From the NCBI RefSeq assembly GCF_000012945.1, contig NC_007511.1, forward strand, positions 124,001-188,000: 64,000 bases of DNA, given 5' to 3'. The stretch comes from Burkholderia lata. Lineage in GTDB: Bacteria; Pseudomonadota; Gammaproteobacteria; Burkholderiales; Burkholderiaceae. The notes under the pieces were generated by a model. The model was given only the letters and a program-made list of their open reading frames with translations. It made no database searches and was not told the DNA's origin. A program made the translations under genes and the position numbers. Positions 56,882 through 64,000 of the stretch are shown here, piece by piece. How positions within the stretch are numbered: the first letter of the stretch is position 1; each line of letters starts with the position of its first letter.

Positions 56882-57115
56882 TCAGTCGGTCGATCGCGCG
56901 AGAACCTGCCGCACCTGACAGGCCTTGGCGTTCCCGCAATCGTTCTGGATGTTCACTCGAGGGTCGCCTTGCCACGGTCTCTTGAAAATGGCGTGGCTTG
57001 AACCGGATTGGCGGGCCTCGCCGAAGTGTGCGTCGCAGACCTCGAACGGATCGCCGAATCGCACATTCGCGGGCTCGCGCCTCATTTGCTCGAGGATCTT
57101 CCAATCGCTTGCCAT
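56882..57115 (-). CDS. hicA: HicA-family toxin, 3' end frameshifted
   Basis: 77 aa. mRNA interferase fold: NVRFGDPFEVCDAHFGEARQSGSSHAIFKRP with the catalytic His after GSS, then NGxAKxYQVRQ-like NAKACQVRQVLAR. The frame ends ARSTD, but another frame continues as IDRLKEQKP and stops at 56865, overlapping the hicB ATG by 4 bp. This is what an intact hicA would do. One missing base near 56895-56899 explains it. The catalytic core is complete, so the protein may still work, but coupling to hicB is lost. Confidence 0.82.
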   Translation of the reverse strand: MASDWKILEQMRREPANVRFGDPFEVCDAHFGEARQSGSSHAIFKRPWQGDPRVNIQNDCGNAKACQVRQVLARSTD

Positions 57116-57454
57116 GTTAAATGGTGTCAATAGTGACACCAATCGTCAGTCCGGATGGCAGCTCGATCGACGCCGAGACAGATCCGAAGCCGGCGACACC
57201 CGCTTCGATGCCGCCCCAATTTGCCTGAAGATCCGGCGACATATTTCAGACCTGCTCGGCCGGCGGATACGCGCCGCCAGCTAATCGGCATATTGGGGGA
57301 TGCCCTGAGGCGCTATGATACCGGCCTGACATCAGCGCCCGCCGTTGTGAACCGTAGCGAAACGGTTGTCCGGGCAGGCTGGGGTGCCTTGCTTTCGCCA
57401 TTCGCAAGTCGAACAAGGCGTTGACTGAAAAGAACGATATTCGGCCAGTAATCG
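57116..57454. other. 339-bp gap between hicA and the DUF1254 gene
   Basis: Contains the hicAB operator-like repeat at 57123-57140. A TTGACT at 57421 is a possible -35 for the DUF1254 gene but no convincing -10 follows. No small gene recognised. Confidence 0.5.
57123..57140. promoter_or_regulatory. Operator-like inverted repeat of hicAB
   Basis: GGTGTCA-ATAG-TGACACC, perfect 7-bp arms, ending 8 bp before the hicA ATG. Position and symmetry fit autoregulation by the HicB ribbon-helix-helix domain. Confidence 0.7.
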
Positions 57455-58891
57455 ATGATTGAAAACCAGCAGGAATCAGTTTCTCTGCGGCGCGCGTGCG
57501 CGTCGCTGGCCATTGCGGCGATGCTAGCGGGGTGCGCGTCGCAACCGGACGCGATCCAGCGGAAAACCGGCTGGATGCGCGCGGAAGTCGCCGACTCCTA
57601 TGTCTACGCGTATCCGCTCGTGCTGATGGACGTCGCGAAGGAAGCGGCGACGGGCGGCGACGGTGCGCAACCAGGGCAGGCGCCGCTCAACACGCTGCGC
57701 CACGCGCAGGCGCTGCCGCCGGTCGGCGCGGTCAATCCGCCGCTGCCGGGCGTCGACACCCTCGACTCGACCGGCTGGCTCGACGTCGCGACCGAACCCG
57801 TGATCGTCACGTTGCCCGACACGCGCGGCCGTTACTGGGATGCGCGCGCACTCGACATGTGGACGAACGTGCTGTGGTCATCGTCGAGCGTGGCGGCACG
57901 CGGGGCTCGTGGCGGCGCGCGATCGCAAACGATTGCCTTCGCCGCGAAGGATTGGCAGGGCACGCTGCCGAAGGGTGCGGTGCGGATCGACGTCCCGTCG
58001 GCCAACGCGTGGCTCGAAGTCCGGCTGCAGACGAGCGGCGGGCGCGACCTCACGAACGTGAAGAAACTGCAGCGCGCGATCCGCGTGGTGCCGCTGTCCG
58101 TCTACACGGGCGCCACGCGCGGCGCGTCGGTCGCGGTCCATGCGGGCAGCGCGCCGTCCGAAGCGGTGGGCGGCGGCACGCCGGCCGAACAGGTGGCCGC
58201 ACTCGATCCGAAGGCGTTCTTCGCGCGCTTCGCGCAGGCGCTGCAGGACAACCCGGCACCGGCCGACGACGCGCATGCCCAGGAGCTGCTCGGCGACATC
58301 GGCGTGTCGGCCGGCTACCCGGTGCTGTGGACGGGCGACCGCCTCGCCGCCGCGACGGCCGGCGTCGCCGAGGCACGCGCGCGGCTCTCGACCCCGCCGT
58401 CGAACCTGCTGAACGCGAACGGCTGGAGCTGGATCGGCGATACGGCGGGCAAGTACGGGCAGGACTACACGCTGCGCGCGTACGCGGCCTACACGCAGTT
58501 CGGCACCGCGACGCGTGACGACGAAACGCTCGCGGTCGTGCGCGTCGACAGCGACGGCCATCCGCTGAACGGCGCGAACCGCTATGTGCTGCATTTCGCG
58601 CCGGGCGCGCTCCCGCCGGCGCGCGCATTCTGGACGCTGACACCCTATTCGACGAACGGCGCGCTGCCGGACGTCGGGTCGGCGCGCCGTTCGCTCGGCG
58701 ATCGCGACCGCCTGCGCCGCAACCACGACGGCTCGATCGACATCACCGTGTCGGCATCGCCGGGCGGCACGCATGCGGCCAACTGGCTGCCGGCGCCGCG
58801 CACTGATTTCGCACTCGCATTGCGCCTGTACGCACCGAAGCCGCAGGCGAGCGACGGGTCGTGGATGCCGCCCGTCGTCGTCCGGAAATGA
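57455..58891 (+). CDS. DUF1254/DUF1214 lipoprotein
   Basis: 478 aa. Signal segment with lipobox LAGC near residue 27, then the DUF1254 domain (YVYAYPLVLMDVAKEAATGG, TGWLDVATEPVIVTLPDTRGRYWDARALDMWTNVL-type strands) and a DUF1214 domain at about 360-478 (NRYVLHFAPGALPPARAFWTLTPY, SLGDRDRLRRNHDGSIDITV). Function of the family is unknown. Cell-envelope location inferred from the lipobox. No good ribosome site is seen at the ATG. Confidence 0.85.
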   Translation: MIENQQESVSLRRACASLAIAAMLAGCASQPDAIQRKTGWMRAEVADSYVYAYPLVLMDVAKEAATGGDGAQPGQAPLNTLRHAQALPPVGAVNPPLPGVDTLDSTGWLDVATEPVIVTLPDTRGRYWDARALDMWTNVLWSSSSVAARGARGGARSQTIAFAAKDWQGTLPKGAVRIDVPSANAWLEVRLQTSGGRDLTNVKKLQRAIRVVPLSVYTGATRGASVAVHAGSAPSEAVGGGTPAEQVAALDPKAFFARFAQALQDNPAPADDAHAQELLGDIGVSAGYPVLWTGDRLAAATAGVAEARARLSTPPSNLLNANGWSWIGDTAGKYGQDYTLRAYAAYTQFGTATRDDETLAVVRVDSDGHPLNGANRYVLHFAPGALPPARAFWTLTPYSTNGALPDVGSARRSLGDRDRLRRNHDGSIDITVSASPGGTHAANWLPAPRTDFALALRLYAPKPQASDGSWMPPVVVRK

Positions 58892-59039
58892 ACGGATGAC
58901 CGGCGGCGTTGTCCGACCGGCGGGCGCGACGGCGCCCGAACCCCGTACCGTCACCTCCTGAGCCTATACTTTCGGGATAGCGTGCGCGGCCGCCCGGTTG
59001 TCCGGTGCGGCCCGGCACCCCATCCCGAGGCATTCAAGC

Positions 59040-62000
59040 ATGGCAAGCGCAGACAAAGAAACCGTATCCTCGACCCTCCATGCCCTCGGTGGCGTTGCAC
59101 GCTCGCGCCGGACCCGGCGCATCGGCATCGGCCTGCTGATCTTCCTCGTTTTATTCGGACTGCTCGGGTTCTTCGCGGCGCCGCCGCTGATCCGCCATAT
59201 CGCCGAACAGCAGTTGAGCCAGCAGCTCGACCGGCCCGCCACGATCCAGCGCATCGCGCTGAACCCGTACACGCTGAACCTCGAAGCCGACGGCATCCAT
59301 CTCGGCGACAAAGGCGGGCAGGGCGACTTCATCGACATCGCGAAGCTCGTCGTGCGGCCGTCGTGGTCGTCGCTGTTCCGCGGTGCGCCGATCGTCAATG
59401 AAGTCCGCCTCGACTCGCCGCGCTTTCATATCGTCCGCTACGACGCGCAGCGCTTCAATTTCACCGACCTGATCGAGAAGTTCTCGAAGCCGTCGCCCAA
59501 GCCCGAAAGCAAGCCGACGCAGTTCTCGGTGTCGAACATCCAGGTCAACAACGGCCGGATCGATTTCGACGATCGTCTGCTGAACGAAAAGCACGTCGTC
59601 GACAACTGGACGCTCGGCATTCCGTACGTCGCGACGCTGGCTTCGAAGACCGACATCTTCGTCGAGCCGAAGCTGCGCGCGCGCTTCGACGGCAGCCCGA
59701 TCGCGATCGACGGCAAGACCAAGCCGTTCGCGCAGTCGCGCGAATCGGAGATCGCGCTGAAATTCGACGGCCTCGACGTGCCGAAGCTGATCTCGTACGT
59801 GCCGGCGAAGCTGCCGGTGGCCGTGACGAGCGGCCTCTTGAGCAGCGACCTCAAGGTCAATTTCGTGATGAGCGGCGAGACGCCCGCGCTGCGCGTATCG
59901 GGCACCGTCGACCTGAAGGACGCGAAGGTGACCGACCACGCGTCCGCACCGCTGTTCGCCGCGCGTGGCGTGCACGTCGCGGCGGCCAGCCTCGAGCCGC
60001 TGCGCAACGCGATGCACTTCGACGAGATCCGGATCGACCAGCCGGTGGTCGACCTGTCGCGCGACAAGCAGGGCGTGCTGAACGTCGAGAAGCTCGCCGC
60101 GCAGCCGGCAGCCGCATCGAAGGCCGCCGAAGGCAAGCCGGCGGCGTCGGGCATCGCGGCCGCTTCCGCCGCGGCCGTTGCCACCGCCAGCGGCGCGAAG
60201 GCCGAAGCCGCCGCTGACGCGAAGGAGGCGCCGCCGCTCGACCTGACGATCCGTCATTTCGCGATCGACGGCGGCACGGTCAACGTCGACGACCGCGTAC
60301 CGGCGACGCCGACCGCGCTGTCGCTCACGAAGCTCGCCGCGACGCTCGACGGCTTCACGATGCAGGGCAAGACGCCCGCGAAATACACGCTGTCGACGTC
60401 GCTGTCGCGCGGCGGCGACGTGAACGCCGAAGGCACGTTCAATCTCGCGGAGAAGCAGGTCGAGAGCAAGCTGACGGTCGCCGCGCTCGCGTTGCCCGCG
60501 CTGCAGCCGTACCTCGGCGAGGCGACGCGTGCGCGCGTGCTCGACGGCACGCTCGGCGCGACCGTCAACGCGAAGGCCGACTGGGGCAAGACGCCGCTCG
60601 CCGCGCAGGTCGCCGACAGTACGGTCAGCCTGAAGTCGCTGAAGATCGCGACGCCCGACGCGAAGGCGCCCGCGATCGTGCTGCCCGACGCGAGCGCGAA
60701 GATCGCGAAGGTCGACGTGGCCACGCGCACCGCGGAGATCGCGAGCGTCGACGTCAGCGGGCTCGCGCTCGACGTGCAGCGTCTGAAGGACGGCAAGATC
60801 GACCTCGCGGCGCTGGCCGAACCCGCGCAGGCGTCGGTGCCGAAGCGCACGGTTGCGCGCAAGGCGGAGGCCGCCGCGCCGTCGTGGCATTACCGGATCG
60901 ACGCGCTGAACGTGAAGGATTCGTCCGCGAACTTCACCGACCTGTCGACGCCGCGCCCGGTGAAGCTGGCGATCAAGCCGCTGGACCTGTCGGTGCAGAA
61001 GATCAGCGACGACATGACCAAGCCGCTGCCCGTGCAGCTGAAGGCGACGCTGAACCGCAAGGGTTCGCTGAACGTGACGGGCGACGTGACCGCGCAACCG
61101 CTGAAGCTCGGCCTGAAGATCAACGGCAACCGCCTCGACGCGGCCGCGTTCGAGCCGTACTTCGGCAGCGCGCTGAACGCGACGATCGCAAGCGCGTTGC
61201 TCAACGCGCAGGGCAACCTGACGTTCGCGCAGGTGAAGGACGCGCCGCGCGCGACCTATCGCGGCGACGTCGCGCTCGTCGACGTGCGGATGCTCGACAA
61301 GGCGACCTCCGACCCGTTCGCGGGCTGGCGCTCGCTCGCGCTGACGAACCTGAAGGCGAACTACGACGAGAAGGGCACCGACGTCGATGCCACCCGCGTG
61401 ACGTTCTCGAACTTCTACGGCCGCGTGCTGCTCGACGCACAAGGGCGCCTGAACCTGAAGGACGTGGTCGCGAAGCAATCGGGCCCCGCGCAATCGCTCA
61501 CGCGTGATGCGAGCAAGGGCGAGCCGGTGCCGCTGTCGCCGGGCATGACGCCGCCGGCTGCCGCCCAGGCCGCACCGCAGGCGTCCGCGCCGGCCGCCGC
61601 ATCGGCGACGGTCGTCGTCAAGGCCGCGACGCCGCCGCAGAACCCGGTGCGCATGCATTTCGGCGAGTTGCTGCTGCAGAACGGCCGTGTCACGTACACC
61701 GACAACTTCATCAAGCCGAACTACACGGCGAACCTCGTCGCGATCAAGGGCACGGTCGGCGCGTTCGGCACGGATTCGACGACGTCCGCACCGGTCGACG
61801 TGGCCGCGAACCTCGCGGGCAACGGGCCGATCTCGATCAAGGGTTCGGTGAACCCGCTGATCGAGAAGCCGGCGCTCGACCTCACCGCGACCGCGCACGA
61901 CATCGAGCTGACCAACCTGACGCCGTACTCGGCGAAGTACGCGGGCTACCCGATCACGAAGGGCAAGCTCAACGTCGACCTGCATTACGCGCTCGAGAAC

Positions 62001-62834
62001 GACCAGCTGAAGGCGAACAACCACATCTTCATCGACCAGCTCACGTTCGGCGACCATGTGGAGAACGACACGGCGACCAAGCTGCCGGTGAAGCTCGCGA
62101 TCTCGCTGCTGAAGAACACGCGCGGCCAGATCGACGTGAACCTGCCGGTGTCGGGCTCGCTGTCGAATCCGGAGTTCAGCGTCGGCGGGCTGATCTGGCG
62201 TGCGGTGCTGAACCTGATCGCGAAGGCCGTCACGTCGCCGTTCTCGCTGCTCGCGCATGCGTTCGGCAGCGGTGGCGAGGATCTCGGCTACGTCGAATTC
62301 GCGCCGGGCTCGTACCAGCTCGACGACGCGCAGCAGAAGAAGCTCGACACCGTCGTGAAGATGCTGACCGAGAAGCCGTCGATCCGCCTCGACCTGATCG
62401 GCCGCGTCGATCCGGCGAAGGACACGTCGGGGCTCGGCGATGCGTACGTCGATCGGCTCGTGCGCCAGCAAAAGCTGAAGGACGTGGTCGGGCAGGGCGA
62501 GAGCATCGACCCGATGTCGGTGAAGGTCGAGCCGGCCGAGTACAGCAAGTACCTGGCGCGCGCGTACAAGGCCGCCGACTTCAAGAAGCCGCGCAACCTG
62601 ATCGGCCTGCAGAAGTCGCTGCCCGACGCCGACATGAAGAAGGCGCTCGCCGACCATGCGCCGGCCGACGACAACGCGCTGCGTGCGCTCGCGCAGCAGC
62701 GCGCCCAAGCGGTGCGCCAGTACCTCGACGGGAAGATCGATTCGAGCCGCGTGTTCGTCGTCGCGCCGAAGCTCGATGCGAAGGGCATCGAGGACAAGGG
62801 CGCGACGACCCGCGTCGACTTCGGCCTGCAGTAA
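59040..62834 (+). CDS. AsmA-like DUF748 envelope protein
   Basis: 1264 aa. Short cytoplasmic N-terminus, one membrane anchor at about 27-50 (IGIGLLIFLVLFGLLGFFAA), then a very long periplasmic repeat region typical of DUF748/AsmA-like proteins. VRLDSPRFHIVRYD, NGRIDFDDRLL and NGRVTYTDNFIKP recur as family signatures, and a closing OmpA-like part contains LDTVVKMLTEKPSIRLDLIGRVD. Relatives (AsmA, YhdP, TamB) form bridges that help lipid traffic between membranes; a similar role is inferred. GAGG precedes the ATG. Confidence 0.87.
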   Translation: MASADKETVSSTLHALGGVARSRRTRRIGIGLLIFLVLFGLLGFFAAPPLIRHIAEQQLSQQLDRPATIQRIALNPYTLNLEADGIHLGDKGGQGDFIDIAKLVVRPSWSSLFRGAPIVNEVRLDSPRFHIVRYDAQRFNFTDLIEKFSKPSPKPESKPTQFSVSNIQVNNGRIDFDDRLLNEKHVVDNWTLGIPYVATLASKTDIFVEPKLRARFDGSPIAIDGKTKPFAQSRESEIALKFDGLDVPKLISYVPAKLPVAVTSGLLSSDLKVNFVMSGETPALRVSGTVDLKDAKVTDHASAPLFAARGVHVAAASLEPLRNAMHFDEIRIDQPVVDLSRDKQGVLNVEKLAAQPAAASKAAEGKPAASGIAAASAAAVATASGAKAEAAADAKEAPPLDLTIRHFAIDGGTVNVDDRVPATPTALSLTKLAATLDGFTMQGKTPAKYTLSTSLSRGGDVNAEGTFNLAEKQVESKLTVAALALPALQPYLGEATRARVLDGTLGATVNAKADWGKTPLAAQVADSTVSLKSLKIATPDAKAPAIVLPDASAKIAKVDVATRTAEIASVDVSGLALDVQRLKDGKIDLAALAEPAQASVPKRTVARKAEAAAPSWHYRIDALNVKDSSANFTDLSTPRPVKLAIKPLDLSVQKISDDMTKPLPVQLKATLNRKGSLNVTGDVTAQPLKLGLKINGNRLDAAAFEPYFGSALNATIASALLNAQGNLTFAQVKDAPRATYRGDVALVDVRMLDKATSDPFAGWRSLALTNLKANYDEKGTDVDATRVTFSNFYGRVLLDAQGRLNLKDVVAKQSGPAQSLTRDASKGEPVPLSPGMTPPAAAQAAPQASAPAAASATVVVKAATPPQNPVRMHFGELLLQNGRVTYTDNFIKPNYTANLVAIKGTVGAFGTDSTTSAPVDVAANLAGNGPISIKGSVNPLIEKPALDLTATAHDIELTNLTPYSAKYAGYPITKGKLNVDLHYALENDQLKANNHIFIDQLTFGDHVENDTATKLPVKLAISLLKNTRGQIDVNLPVSGSLSNPEFSVGGLIWRAVLNLIAKAVTSPFSLLAHAFGSGGEDLGYVEFAPGSYQLDDAQQKKLDTVVKMLTEKPSIRLDLIGRVDPAKDTSGLGDAYVDRLVRQQKLKDVVGQGESIDPMSVKVEPAEYSKYLARAYKAADFKKPRNLIGLQKSLPDADMKKALADHAPADDNALRALAQQRAQAVRQYLDGKIDSSRVFVVAPKLDAKGIEDKGATTRVDFGLQ

Positions 62835-62844
62835 GCAGGCCATC

Positions 62845-62885
62845 CGCCGCCGCTGCGTCCGTTCATCCGTTCGGACGCGGCGGCG
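62845..62885. terminator. Hairpin after the DUF748 gene
   Basis: GCGTCCG (62855-62861) pairs with CGGACGC (62872-62878), and CGCCGCC pairs with GGCGGCG outside a small bulge. Lies between convergent stop codons; only three T follow. Confidence 0.55.
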
Positions 62886-62893
62886 CGTTTCCT

Positions 62894-63118
62894 TCAGCGC
62901 GCGGCGACCGCCGGTTCCACGCGCTTGCCCAGTTCCTTCTTCGCGGCCAGCGGCAGACGCGCGTCGTCCCACTGCGCCAGCCATTCGACTTCCTTCGCCG
63001 TGAACACCTGTCCGTAGTTGCGCAACGCGTACTGCAACGCGTCGACGACGTGGTGGCGAATGATTTCGGGGGTGCGTGCATCGTCCAGCACGAACCGGAG
63101 GGCTTCCAGGGTCGACAT
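62894..63118 (-). CDS. Small protein of unknown function (74 aa)
   Basis: Begins MSTLEALRFVLDDARTPEII and contains HHVVDALQYALRNYGQVFTAKEVEWLAQWDDARLP, a mostly helical soluble protein; not recognised. CGGAG precedes the ATG at 63118, and the 12-bp motif AGGGAAAACCCT lies 16 bp upstream of the start codon, as it does before the 51-aa gene at 52281. Confidence 0.75.
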   Translation of the reverse strand: MSTLEALRFVLDDARTPEIIRHHVVDALQYALRNYGQVFTAKEVEWLAQWDDARLPLAAKKELGKRVEPAVAAR

Positions 63119-63435
63119 ACTCGTGCTCCGGGTCAGGGAAAACCCTTTATCACACGCCAATAGTCGCGCGCCAAGCCGGAAAAAAAATCGTGCGACAGGT
63201 GACGCTGCGGACGATTTGACCGATGCACCGGCGCAGTGCCGGCCGGTGAGCGCGCACGTCGCAACGTGCGCCAGGCCACCTTGCTTTGCGACCGATTCGT
63301 GTCACTTGCGATTGGTTACGTTTGATAGAAAACAGAAAGCCCCGCTTCATGCGAGCGACCCACGGCGCGGCCATATTCTTGCGCGCCTGATGGCAAGTCA
63401 CGCAGTTCAACGTCAATCGATGAGGTGGGGTGATC
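63119..63435. other. 317-bp divergent intergenic region
   Basis: Holds AGGGAAAACCCT at 63135-63146 (minus-strand gene side) and a perfect hairpin GCGCACGT / ACGTGCGC at 63252-63271. The phosphatase promoter is not clearly visible. Confidence 0.5.
63135..63146 (-). promoter_or_regulatory. AGGGAAAACCCT motif upstream of the 74-aa gene
   Basis: Identical 12 bases to the two copies at 52215-52256; the arms AGGG/CCCT are inverted around an A tract. Located just before the ribosome site of the minus-strand gene. Confidence 0.6.
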
Positions 63436-64000
63436 ATGTCTTTCCTTGGTAAGCAGCGGAAGTTGGTGGCGATGGTGGCGGGCGCGCTGGCGCTCGCCGG
63501 CGCGGGTGCGCACGCGGCGCAGCAGGACGGCAACAGTCAGGGCGAGGACCGCGGCCACGCGAACCGCGTCGTGAAGCATGTGCTGCTGATCAGCGTCGAC
63601 GGCCTGCACGAGCAGGATCTCGCGCGCTGCATCGGCGCGAACACGTGCCCGAACATCGCGGTGCTCGCGAAGAGCGGCGTGACGTACACGAATGCCTATA
63701 CGCCGGGCCTGTCGGATTCGTTCCCCGGCCTCGCCGCGCTCGTGACGGGCGGCTCGCCGAAGACGGCCGGCCTGTTCTACGACGTGTCGTACGACCGCAA
63801 CCTGTACGCGCCGGGTGATACGAGCTGTTCGGGCAAGCAAGGCTGGAACGTCGTGTTCGACGAAACGACCGGCATCGATGCCGAGAACGGCGGCGCGCTC
63901 GTTCACCTGAACGGCGGCGGCGCATTCAACCCGCAGGCGATCCCGAACGCGAAGGTCAACGGCAAGTGCGTGCCGGTCTATCCGCACAACTACGTGAAGA
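63436..64000 (+). CDS. Secreted type I phosphodiesterase/phosphatase (3' partial)
   Basis: 188 residues visible; the gene runs off the window. A signal peptide of about 27 residues ends AHAAQ, followed by KHVLLISVDGLHEQDL, the first metal-binding Asp motif of the alkaline-phosphatase/nucleotide-pyrophosphatase fold, and then YTPGLSDSFPGLAALVTG, where the nucleophile region lies. GAGGTGGGG precedes the ATG at 63436. Probable periplasmic or extracellular phosphate-ester hydrolase. Confidence 0.85.
   Translation, partial: MSFLGKQRKLVAMVAGALALAGAGAHAAQQDGNSQGEDRGHANRVVKHVLLISVDGLHEQDLARCIGANTCPNIAVLAKSGVTYTNAYTPGLSDSFPGLAALVTGGSPKTAGLFYDVSYDRNLYAPGDTSCSGKQGWNVVFDETTGIDAENGGALVHLNGGGAFNPQAIPNAKVNGKCVPVYPHNYVK

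Noticed and set aside
59151..62984. 1277-codon minus-strand frame opposite the DUF748 gene
   Set aside because: Composition (Arg/Leu/Val/His-rich, no domains) is typical of the antisense frame of a GC-rich gene; the plus strand has a clear AsmA-like protein.

Overview
The window is very GC-rich and densely coded. Its gene content points to Burkholderia, most likely the B. cepacia complex: an H-NS-like protein with the Burkholderia-type C-terminus, a prpBC-acnD-prpF methylcitrate cluster under a PrpR activator, an OprD-type porin next to an opp operon, a Tat-exported phosphocholine-specific phospholipase C, and many LysR-free, IclR- and sigma-54-controlled catabolic islands. The mix of accessory catabolism, transport and toxin-antitoxin genes suggests a secondary chromosome; that part is inference. 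No rRNA, tRNA, insertion sequence, phage gene or CRISPR array was seen.

Layout. 1-6919: oligopeptide ABC transporter oppABCDF (oppA cut by the window edge) followed by an OprD-family porin. 6974-14729: a DedA-rhodanese fusion, a small unknown, phospholipase C, a YhhY-like acetyltransferase, a periplasmic thioredoxin-like protein, a CHMI-family isomerase and a small exported protein. 14977-18175: a GntP permease facing away from a PAS/AAA+/Fis sigma-54 activator; a -24/-12 promoter and inverted-repeat activator sites lie between them. 18230-23691: two small exported proteins, an H-NS-family protein, a Pat-like acetyltransferase and an unknown protein with an H-NS-like linker; a non-coding array of thirteen 23-bp repeats sits between the last two. 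23875-27625: IclR regulator and FAH-family hydrolase, then a VOC protein and a CGNR regulator facing each other across shared operator-like repeats. 27658-35980: prpR and the divergent prpB-prpC-acnD-prpF operon (propionate via 2-methylcitrate), again with a sigma-54 promoter. 36039-45580: a seven-gene minus-strand operon (two enoyl-CoA hydratases, CaiB-type CoA-transferase, porin, MFS importer, acyl-CoA dehydrogenase, esterase) with a divergent IclR gene and a second CoA-transferase; it looks like uptake and CoA-dependent breakdown of an unidentified organic acid. 45722-46241: RelB/RelE-like pair. 46359-52436: thioesterase, chemoreceptor, AGE-family epimerase, MgtC-like protein, a large disordered membrane protein and a 51-residue protein. 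52594-57115: acetyltransferase, copper P-type ATPase with four metal-binding domains, hicAB. 57455-64000: DUF1254 lipoprotein, a 1264-residue AsmA/DUF748 protein, a small unknown and the start of a secreted phosphodiesterase/phosphatase.

Most noteworthy: the 23-bp repeat array and its outlying copies around the hns gene; two sigma-54 promoter modules; a relE toxin that has apparently lost its start codon (ATG to AGG); a hicA toxin with a one-base deletion near its 3' end; a tandem partial duplication of a VOC gene together with three operator-like repeats; a copper ATPase with a recently duplicated metal-binding domain behind a 19-bp-spacer MerR-type promoter; and a 12-bp motif AGGGAAAACCCT shared by two unrelated small genes.
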